Below are positions 38,699 to 45,231 of a DNA stretch of 64,000 nt, in pieces. A program made the position numbers and the translations under genes. How positions within the stretch are numbered: position 1 is the first letter of the stretch; every line of letters begins with the position of its first letter. The notes under the pieces were generated by a model. The model saw nothing but the letters and a program-made list of their open reading frames with translations, was not told the DNA's origin and made no database searches. Source of the DNA: Acidimicrobiales bacterium (GTDB lineage Bacteria; Actinomycetota; Acidimicrobiia; Acidimicrobiales; SZUA-35); assembly GCA_013003535.1 (NCBI GenBank), contig JABDIY010000074.1:1-64000 (forward strand), written 5' to 3'.

Positions 38699-38725
38699 AA
38701 CCGAGCGGTTCGTTGGAGCATTCCC
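38699..38725 (-). promoter_or_regulatory. SigR-type promoter of the sigma-factor gene
   Basis: On the minus strand GGGAAT (38720-38725) is followed by exactly 18 bases and then GTT (38699-38701), 21 bases before ATG 38677. This equals the known GGAAT-N18-GTT consensus of SigR/SigH promoters. It lies between the globin stop and the sigma start. Confidence 0.75.
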
Positions 38726-38735
38726 GCGCCTTCCA

Positions 38736-39146
38736 TCAGCGGGGTCCATCTGTTGGAGAGTGGGTATTGATCATGGCCGTACTGCCGGCATCGAAGTAAT
38801 CGCTCATCATTTGCGCCACCTCGGGAGGAGCGGTCCGGCTGGCCAGGGAGATCTGGAGCGCTTCCAACATGTGTTTCAACCAGTGGTCCCGCGCCTGAGG
38901 GGTTATCCGGAATGGGGCATGGCGCATGCGGAGCCGCGGGTGGCCACGCTCGTTGCTGTAGTGAGGCGGACCGCCCCAGTATTGGGCGAGAAATCCTGCG
39001 GTGGTTCGTCGAGACTCGGTGAGATCTTCGGGGTAGATCGCGGTCAGCACCGGGTCGGCGCTTACTCGGTCGTAGAACTCGTTGACGAGTTCCACGAAAA
39101 ACGCCTCGCCTCCGACCACATCGAAAACGGTTGCGGTTTCGGTCAC
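38736..39146 (-). CDS. glbO: Group II (O-type) truncated haemoglobin
   Basis: The 136-residue 2-on-2 globin matches TrHbO. VGGEAFFVELVNEFYDRVSAD, FLAQYWGGPPHYSNERGHPR and MRHAPFRITPQARDHWLKHM supply the B10/CD region, the proximal His helix and the G8 Trp typical of group II. Such globins bind oxygen and may handle peroxide or NO. The start is GTG 39146, six bases after TAGCGT. It lies directly upstream of the redox sigma gene on the same strand, and read-through from it into that operon is likely. Confidence 0.9.
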   Translation of the reverse strand: MTETATVFDVVGGEAFFVELVNEFYDRVSADPVLTAIYPEDLTESRRTTAGFLAQYWGGPPHYSNERGHPRLRMRHAPFRITPQARDHWLKHMLEALQISLASRTAPPEVAQMMSDYFDAGSTAMINTHSPTDGPR

Positions 39147-39152
39147 ACGATC

Positions 39153-39158
39153 ACGCTA
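39153..39158 (-). promoter_or_regulatory. Putative -10 box of the globin gene (leaderless)
   Basis: The minus strand reads TAGCGT, six bases, GTG 39146. Confidence 0.4.
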
Positions 39159-39218
39159 CCGGCGGTGGCATAAACGCCGTGTAAGCCATTCCGGGCTAAG
39201 AAGCTCGTGTATGCGTGT

Positions 39219-39656
39219 CTAGGACGGGGCGGGTCCTAGCACCACCATCAGTTCCACATCACACGTGGTTTCACCGTCCACCGTTGCGATCCCGTGGCCT
39301 TTGCCGCCGCGCGCCGAGAGCCGACCGAAGGTCACCTCCATGTGAAGAGTGTCGCCCGGAATGACCGGTCGCCGGAACTTCGCGCCGGACACACCCGTCA
39401 GGAACGGGATCCGGCCGGCAAACTTCTCTTCAGCCAGCACCGCACAGGCACCGGTTTGGGCAAGTGCTTCGATCTGCAACACACCGGGAACCACCGGTTC
39501 ACCGGGGAAGTGGCCGGGGAAAAACCATTCGTCTCCGGTGAGATGCCAGATGCCCCGTACCCGTTCACCGGGGGTCAGTTCGATCAATTCGTCGACGAAG
39601 AGAAATGGGTGGCGGTGGGGGAGAAGGTGGATCGGAGCGGGGAGTGCGTCCGGCAT
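39219..39656 (-). CDS. fabZ: 3-hydroxyacyl-ACP dehydratase
   Basis: The 145-residue hotdog-fold protein dehydrates 3-hydroxyacyl-ACP. LLPHRHPFLFVDELIEL and FPGHFPGEPVVPGVLQIEAL contain the catalytic His and Glu of FabZ. The ATG follows the fabF stop with no gap (TAGATG). It is the last gene of the leftward fatty-acid operon. Housekeeping FabZ is unusual in Streptomyces-type actinobacteria but is standard in a bacterial type II system. Confidence 0.93.
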   Translation of the reverse strand: MPDALPAPIHLLPHRHPFLFVDELIELTPGERVRGIWHLTGDEWFFPGHFPGEPVVPGVLQIEALAQTGACAVLAEEKFAGRIPFLTGVSGAKFRRPVIPGDTLHMEVTFGRLSARGGKGHGIATVDGETTCDVELMVVLGPAPS

Positions 39657-40829
39657 CTACGACGGTGGCCCGATGATGATGGTGCCGTTGTGACCACCGA
39701 AGCCAAAGCTGTTGGACATCGACGGCCCTGGAGTCCATGGCCGGGGCTCGCCGACTACCAGATTGATCGCTGGCAACTCAGGATCGACGATCTCAAAACC
39801 TGCCGTGGGCGGAATGAGTTTGTGCTCCATGGCTAAAAGGACCGCCACCGCTTCGAGGGCCCCCGCAGCTCCGAGAGCGTGACCTGTGATGCCCTTGGTG
39901 GAAGTCACCAGCGGGCCGGGCTCACCGAAGACCTTGGCCATGGCATGGGCCTCGGCTGAGTCGTTGAGTGGTGTGCTGGTTCCGTGGGCATTGATGTGCA
40001 CGATGTCCGAAGCGCGGAGACCGGCGTGTTCCATGGCGAGCTCCATGGACCGAACGGCGCCCGATCCGCCCGGTGCCGGTGCGGTGATGTGGTGAGCATC
40101 GGCGGTTGATGCTGCTCCCAACATTTCACCGATGATCGTGGCGCCTCGATCCAGCGCATGATTCCATTCTTCGAGAACGATGACACCGGCCCCCTCACCC
40201 ATCATGAATCCGTCCCGGCGGGCATCGAAGGGGACAGATATGCCGGCTGAGGAAAGGGCCGTCATGTTGCCGAACCCCGCCAGCGAGGTGGGGGTGAACG
40301 CGGCTTCGGAACCACCGGCAAACACCGCATCGCAGCGTCCGTCGGCAATCATCCGCATGGCGTTACCAATGCTGTGGGTCCCGGCGGCACAAGCGGTGAC
40401 CGTTGCTTCACATGGACCCTGAAACCCGTGCCGCATCGATACTGCGGCCGCTGCCGCGTTGGGCATCATCATCGGGACCAGGAACGGCGACACTCGCCTA
40501 CTGCCCTTAACGTGTTGGATGACGATCTGCTCTTCGTTGGTGCCGATGCCGCCGATCCCGGTACCGATGAGGGTTCCGATGCGACCTGGATCAATGCCCA
40601 GATCACCGGCGTTTTCAGCCGCTTCAGCAGCTGCGGCTATGGCGAACTGAGTGAAGCGGTCAGCCCGTCGTGATTCTTTCGGGTTGGCGAAGTAGGGGGA
40701 GGGGTCCCAATTGGGAACCCTCCGTTCGCCGGCTGGAGCGGGGCCGATGAGGCCCTCCCAGAAAGCTTCTTTCCCGGTGCCGCAGGGGCCGACAACCCCG
40801 AGACCGGTGATGGCGACCCGACGGGACAT
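39657..40829 (-). CDS. fabF: 3-oxoacyl-ACP synthase II
   Basis: The 390-residue thiolase-fold condensing enzyme elongates acyl-ACP with malonyl-ACP. The triad is Cys147 in TACAAGTHSI, His in NAHGTSTPLND and His in KGITGHALGAAG. The N-terminus VAITGLGVVGPCG is typical. Its ATG overlaps the acyl carrier protein stop by one base (TAATG). Confidence 0.96.
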   Translation of the reverse strand: MSRRVAITGLGVVGPCGTGKEAFWEGLIGPAPAGERRVPNWDPSPYFANPKESRRADRFTQFAIAAAAEAAENAGDLGIDPGRIGTLIGTGIGGIGTNEEQIVIQHVKGSRRVSPFLVPMMMPNAAAAAVSMRHGFQGPCEATVTACAAGTHSIGNAMRMIADGRCDAVFAGGSEAAFTPTSLAGFGNMTALSSAGISVPFDARRDGFMMGEGAGVIVLEEWNHALDRGATIIGEMLGAASTADAHHITAPAPGGSGAVRSMELAMEHAGLRASDIVHINAHGTSTPLNDSAEAHAMAKVFGEPGPLVTSTKGITGHALGAAGALEAVAVLLAMEHKLIPPTAGFEIVDPELPAINLVVGEPRPWTPGPSMSNSFGFGGHNGTIIIGPPS

Positions 40830-41068
40830 TAGAGTTTGGCGACGATCAGGTCGTACGCCCCGCCAACGGTCTGGACCCCTTCCAGTTCTTCCTCTTCAAC
40901 GGAGACGTCGAACTCTTCTTCGAGTGCCATGACGAGCTCGACGAGATCGAGGCTGTCGGCGTCGAGGTCTTCCGCGAAGCGGGCTTCTTTCTTGACAGCG
41001 TCGGCCTCAACGGAGAGGACCTCTACTGCGCAGGCGGTGAATCGCTTGAAATAATCTTGTTCGCTCAC
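40829..41068 (-). CDS. acpP: Acyl carrier protein
   Basis: The 79-residue acidic helical protein has the phosphopantetheine site [12 protein letters not shown] with Ser39. It carries the growing acyl chain for the fab enzymes encoded around it. The start is GTG 41068, with a GAAAGAG ribosome site. It lies between fabG and fabF, the usual position. Confidence 0.96.
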   Translation of the reverse strand: MSEQDYFKRFTACAVEVLSVEADAVKKEARFAEDLDADSLDLVELVMALEEEFDVSVEEEELEGVQTVGGAYDLIVAKL

Positions 41069-41161
41069 GTATTTGTCTCTTTCGTCGTGATGCTGATGGT
41101 TAGGGTAAAGACTAGTTGCTCGGGCGGGAATCCGATGTGTAGGCCGGTGGATCTGCGCACC

Positions 41162-41887
41162 CTAGACACCCCCACCCATTCCAAGTCCGCCATCCACAGC
41201 GATGGTGGTCCCGGTGATGTAGCCGGCTTGGTCGGATGCGAGGAAGACGACGGCGGCGGCTACTTCTTCTACCGTTCCCACGCGCCCCAACGGTACTGCG
41301 GTGGTGATGGATGCTTTGGCCGCATCGGAGACCGCATCGAACATGTCGGTTCCGATGGGGCCAGGAGCCACGATGTTGACGGTGATGTTTCGGGAGGCGA
41401 ATTCACGCGCCAGGGATCGCGCGAGGCCTACGAGCCCAGCCTTGCTGGCGGCGTAGTTGACCTGGCCGGTCTGGCCGATCGCCCCCACGACGGAGGAGAT
41501 GAAGATGATCCGGCCATACCGGGCCTTCATCATCGGTTTCACCGCCCGCTTGGCAACGCGCCAAGAACCGGTGAGGTTGGCGTCGACCACGCTGGTGAAG
41601 TCTTCTTCCTTCATGCGGAGCGTCAGACCGTCTCGAGTGATTCCGGCATTGGCTACCAGCACGCTTACTGGGCCAATGGCCTCTTCAACGGCGGTGAAGA
41701 GCGATTCGACGCTTTCGGGAGAGGTAATGTCTCCCTCGAACCAGCGAATGCCCGGGGGGACCTCAGCTGGTTCAGAGCGGCTGGAGATCACGACGGTATG
41801 GCCGGCGGCGACGAGCGCGCTGGCGGTGGCCCTTCCGATCCCGCGTGATCCGCCGGTCACAAGAGCGACGCTGGGCTGGTCGCTCAC
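41162..41887 (-). CDS. fabG: 3-oxoacyl-ACP reductase
   Basis: The 241-residue short-chain dehydrogenase reduces 3-oxoacyl-ACP with NADPH. ALVTGGSRGIGRATA binds the cofactor, VANAGITRDGL is the NAG motif, and VNYAASKAGLVGL contains the YxxxK pair; the catalytic Ser lies in IIFISSVVGAIG. The start is GTG 41887, overlapping the fabH stop (GTGA); the frame continues above it but inside fabH. Confidence 0.94.
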   Translation of the reverse strand: MSDQPSVALVTGGSRGIGRATASALVAAGHTVVISSRSEPAEVPPGIRWFEGDITSPESVESLFTAVEEAIGPVSVLVANAGITRDGLTLRMKEEDFTSVVDANLTGSWRVAKRAVKPMMKARYGRIIFISSVVGAIGQTGQVNYAASKAGLVGLARSLAREFASRNITVNIVAPGPIGTDMFDAVSDAAKASITTAVPLGRVGTVEEVAAAVVFLASDQAGYITGTTIAVDGGLGMGGGV

Positions 41888-42831
41888 GAGCCGTTCCATC
41901 GGACCAGAGCACTGGCCCAAGTCATGCCAGCTCCGAAGCCGATGAACATCACCAAATCGCCGTTCTGGACGCGATCTTCTCTCAACGCCTCATGAAGGGC
42001 GAGGGGGATGGTGGCGCCCGAGGTGTTTCCGGTGTTCTCCAACACCATGGCCGTCTTCTCCATGGGGATTCCTAGTTTCTTCCACGCCGATTCAACGATT
42101 CGGATATTCGCTTGGTGCGGGACGAAGAGGGCGATCTCGTCGACCGTGGTGCCCGACATGTCCAGAGTGTTCTGTACGGTTCGCTGGATTGCGGTGACCG
42201 CTTGTCGGAATACTTCCTTACCGTCCATCTTCAGCACGTCACCATGTTCGGCATACAGGATGTGGACGAACTTTCCGTCGGCACCGAGGTCCCACCCCAG
42301 TAGCTCGCCGACGCCGGACGGATCGCGTTCGATCACGGCGGCACCGCCACCGTTCCCGAAGAGAATTCCCGTGCCGCGATCGTGATAATCGGTGATCTTG
42401 TCCAGAGCCTCTGCTCCTACCAGGAGGATTCGGTTCATCCCCTGCATGAGGAAGCCGTTGGCGATCGGCAAGCCATAGACCCATCCTGAGCAGGCGGCCT
42501 GAATGTCGAGAGCGCCACAATCCAGGCCCAATTCATTGGCCACTCCTGGTGCAGTGCCAGGGCAGATGTGCTCCGGACTCGTGGTCGCCAACAGGAGAAG
42601 ATCAATGTCCTCGGGACCCACTCCTGCTGCGTCCATCGCTTCTTGGCACGCGATCGTGGCGAGTTCGGTGGTGCTGGATCCGATGTGGCGCTGACGGATA
42701 CCGGTTCGTTCATAGATCCACTCGTCTGTGGTGTCCATATAACCTTCGAGATCTACGTTGGTCAGCACCTTGTCCGGAAGCGAGGACCCGACGCCGGACA
42801 ACTTGAAGCCTGCCGGCTGATGTGTGGTCAT
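41884..42831 (-). CDS. fabH: 3-oxoacyl-ACP synthase III
   Basis: The 315-residue enzyme starts fatty-acid chains from acyl-CoA and malonyl-ACP. The triad is Cys114 in QAACSGWVYGL, His in FVPHQANIRI and Asn in ENTGNTSGAT. The N-terminal TTDEWIYERTGIRQRHI is typical. Its ATG overlaps the fabD stop (ATGA). Confidence 0.96.
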   Translation of the reverse strand: MTTHQPAGFKLSGVGSSLPDKVLTNVDLEGYMDTTDEWIYERTGIRQRHIGSSTTELATIACQEAMDAAGVGPEDIDLLLLATTSPEHICPGTAPGVANELGLDCGALDIQAACSGWVYGLPIANGFLMQGMNRILLVGAEALDKITDYHDRGTGILFGNGGGAAVIERDPSGVGELLGWDLGADGKFVHILYAEHGDVLKMDGKEVFRQAVTAIQRTVQNTLDMSGTTVDEIALFVPHQANIRIVESAWKKLGIPMEKTAMVLENTGNTSGATIPLALHEALREDRVQNGDLVMFIGFGAGMTWASALVRWNGS

Positions 42832-44015
42832 GACTGCACCCTAAGCCATGCAATGGGTTGTGAGGAAGCAACTCGTTCGCCGGGAAAGGCGAGCATGCCG
42901 TGGAGTTCGCCGGCGAAGGCGGTTCGCACCTCGATTTTTCCCACGTGACCGATCAGCTCGCCGACGCCGACCTGATGGCCTGTTTGGGTGGCGGGAAGAG
43001 GAGTGAAAACCCCGCTAGCGGGACTAACCACGAGTCGCTCGCTGGCATAGAGGAACTCTCCATCCGGCGAGCGATCATTTTTTGGGGAGTGAGCTAACTC
43101 CTCGAGAAGTCTGTCGAGTCCTTCCGGGGTGGAAACGGCAGCGTTGGCGACGGACGGGACTGTGCGTTTCGCCATTCCGGAAAGGACGCTGCCCGGCCCG
43201 AGTTCAACGAGGAGGCTGGCACCGGATTCTTCCATCGTGTGCAACGACTGGCGCCACTGGACCGGACTGATCAGCTGAGCGCTGAGAAGCTCCGGCCATT
43301 CAGCCTCACCCGAATGGAATTGGGCGTCTACGTTGGCCACCACGGGGCGTTCGGGCATGCGAAACTCTACGTCCTTCAATGCCTTGCCCAATCGTTCGCC
43401 CGCCGAGGCCATGAATGGGGTGTGAAACGCCCCGCCAACTTTGATTGGCATCACTCGCTTGGCTCCCAGACTCTTGGCCAAGTCGCCTGCGGCAGCGATA
43501 CCTTCTTCGCTGCCGGCGATCACAACCTGACCGGGAGCATTGAAATTGGCCACGAACGCATCGTGGTTGGCCTTCTCACATGCCAGCTCTACGAGTTCAT
43601 CGTCGAGGCCCAACACTGCCGCCATCGTTCCAGGGTTGGCATCGGCGGCAGCCTGCATGGCATTGCCCCGTTCGGTTACGAGTCTCACACCGTCGGCAAA
43701 CGACACCGCTCCCGACGCGACCAGCGCGGAGTACTCCCCGAGGGAGTGCCCAGCATGCATTGTGGGTTCGATTCCCAGCCGCTCCACGGCATCGAGGACC
43801 ACCATGCTCAGTACAAAGGTGGACAGTTGGGCGTTTCGGGTCTGCCGGAGCTCTTCAGCATCGGCGCTCAGCAGGAGGTTGGCAATGTCTCGCTCAGCCA
43901 CGTCGCTGGCCTCAGCGACCAACTCCCACGATGGGTGGTCGGTCCAGGATGAACCCATCCCGGGAGCCTGACTGCCCTGGCCGGGGTAGGTGAATGCGAT
44001 TTGGGTGCTTGCCAT
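42828..44015 (-). CDS. fabD: Malonyl-CoA:ACP transacylase fused to a C-terminal barrel-sandwich (biotinyl/lipoyl-like) domain
   Basis: Residues 1 to about 310 are a normal FabD: YPGQGSQAPGM, the active Ser91 in HAGHSLGEYSALV, and GGAFHTPFM with the catalytic His. The last 80 residues are extra. VVSPASGVFTPL, GHQVGVGELIGHVG, AFAGELHGML and PGERVASSQPIAWLR follow the strand and turn pattern of a biotin-carboxyl-carrier or lipoyl domain. The short stretch GKIEV replaces the EAMKM hairpin, so no attachment lysine motif is seen. ATG 44015 is chosen over a 22-residue longer frame. It is the first gene of the fab operon. Confidence 0.92.
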   Translation of the reverse strand: MASTQIAFTYPGQGSQAPGMGSSWTDHPSWELVAEASDVAERDIANLLLSADAEELRQTRNAQLSTFVLSMVVLDAVERLGIEPTMHAGHSLGEYSALVASGAVSFADGVRLVTERGNAMQAAADANPGTMAAVLGLDDELVELACEKANHDAFVANFNAPGQVVIAGSEEGIAAAGDLAKSLGAKRVMPIKVGGAFHTPFMASAGERLGKALKDVEFRMPERPVVANVDAQFHSGEAEWPELLSAQLISPVQWRQSLHTMEESGASLLVELGPGSVLSGMAKRTVPSVANAAVSTPEGLDRLLEELAHSPKNDRSPDGEFLYASERLVVSPASGVFTPLPATQTGHQVGVGELIGHVGKIEVRTAFAGELHGMLAFPGERVASSQPIAWLRVQS

Positions 44016-44152
44016 TAGTGAGATAGACCCCGCGAGTTCCCGATGGGTTACAGAGTGGTCCAGATTTGGGCCGGATTGCAACGAATCAGGTGTTGTACCC
44101 GATTCGAGCGCAACTCAGGTCAAAACCGTGCCCATCGAGCCCAGAACGTTGT

Positions 44153-44158
44153 TATTCT
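44153..44158 (+). promoter_or_regulatory. Putative -10 box of the tRNA-Leu gene
   Basis: TATTCT lies 11 bases before the tRNA 5' end, a suitable place for initiation a few bases ahead of the mature RNA. No clear -35 is seen. Confidence 0.3.
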
Positions 44159-44169
44159 CTTTCTGCTAG

Positions 44170-44252
<83 letters not shown>

Positions 44253-44302
44253 CCGACACCAGCGGGAACACCGCAGCTTTTCGAAGGAGGACCAAGCAAC
44301 CG

Positions 44303-44599
44303 ATGTTCCAATCATCGATTGAGCGGCGCCTTCGCAATGTTGGGGGAGAAATCATTGGGCTACGGAATGAGCTGCGAGTTCTCGAAGAGCAGTTGGCTCA
44401 TTTCGCCGACGAAGCCGACGACGCCCGGCTGCGGTCCCTGGTCAGTGAGACTCCGCTCGCAGGCCGAGAACATCGTGATGCTTCGCGTACCGTGGCTGCA
44501 CTTCAGCGGGATCGAGTTGTGAAAGTGGAGCGGCTCGGAAAACTCGAACAGAAACAGGACAGTCTTCTGGATGAGCTGAACACCCGGAAGAACCAGTGA
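44303..44599 (+). CDS. Small coiled-coil protein of unknown function
   Basis: The 98-residue protein is almost wholly charged helix with heptad-like patterns (LRNELRVLEEQLAHFADEAD, VVKVERLGKLEQKQDSLLDE). It has no membrane segment and I recognise no family. AGGAGG about 12 bases ahead supports ATG 44303; the longer open frame covers the tRNA and is rejected. It precedes pdtaR by 13 bp on the same strand, so the two are probably cotranscribed. Confidence 0.72.
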   Translation: MFQSSIERRLRNVGGEIIGLRNELRVLEEQLAHFADEADDARLRSLVSETPLAGREHRDASRTVAALQRDRVVKVERLGKLEQKQDSLLDELNTRKNQ

Positions 44600-44612
44600 G
44601 AGGGCCCGAAAA

Positions 44613-45185
44613 ATGACCCGGGTAGTGGTTGCTGAAGACGAGGCACTGATCCGTTTGGACCTCATTGAGACACTCACCGAGGAGGGCTATGAAGTAGTGG
44701 GGGAGGCGGCGGACGGAGACGCTGCCGTTCGGCTCGTTAGGGAGTTGCGTCCAGATGTTGCGGTGCTGGACATCAAGATGCCGGGCACCGATGGTTTGGC
44801 GGCGGCGCGGCAGATCATTTCCGCCGGTTTGTCTGCGGTGGTGATCCTCACCGCGTTCTCCCAACGAGAACTGATCGAGCAAGCGCGAGACGCTGGTGCT
44901 CTGGCGTACGTGGTCAAACCGTTCGAGCGCAATGATCTGGTCCCTGCCATCGAAATGGCGATCGCTCGCTTCACCGACCTGGCTGCGGCCGATGCCCGGG
45001 CGGTTATCGCTGAAGACAAGCTGAGTGAACGCAAACTGCTGGATCGAGCCAAGGGTGCCTTGATGGACAACCACGGTATGTCCGAGGCTGACGCTTTCAG
45101 ATTCCTGCGATCTACCGCGATGTCGGCGCGTTCGTCGTTAGGGGCCGTGGCCCAAGACGTCATCGACGGCAGCTTGACCCCGTAG
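44613..45185 (+). CDS. pdtaR: ANTAR-domain response regulator (PdtaR-like)
   Basis: The 190-residue protein has a receiver domain with phosphoacceptor Asp53 in AVLDIKMPGTDG and the conserved Lys in YVVKPFE. The C-terminal ANTAR RNA-binding domain contains SERKLLDRAKGALMDNHGMS and AFRFLRSTAMSARSSL. ANTAR regulators bind paired hairpins in nascent RNA and prevent termination. The cognate kinase (PdtaS type) is not in the window. A GAGAGG site precedes the ATG. Confidence 0.93.
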   Translation: MTRVVVAEDEALIRLDLIETLTEEGYEVVGEAADGDAAVRLVRELRPDVAVLDIKMPGTDGLAAARQIISAGLSAVVILTAFSQRELIEQARDAGALAYVVKPFERNDLVPAIEMAIARFTDLAAADARAVIAEDKLSERKLLDRAKGALMDNHGMSEADAFRFLRSTAMSARSSLGAVAQDVIDGSLTP

Positions 45186-45218
45186 ATTCCGTTACGGCGC
45201 GCCACCGTCCGTCGCTCC

Positions 45219-45224
45219 TAGGAT
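45219..45224 (+). promoter_or_regulatory. Putative -10 box of polA (leaderless)
   Basis: TAGGAT is followed by seven bases and ATG 45232. Confidence 0.5.
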
Positions 45225-45231
45225 CAAGCCA

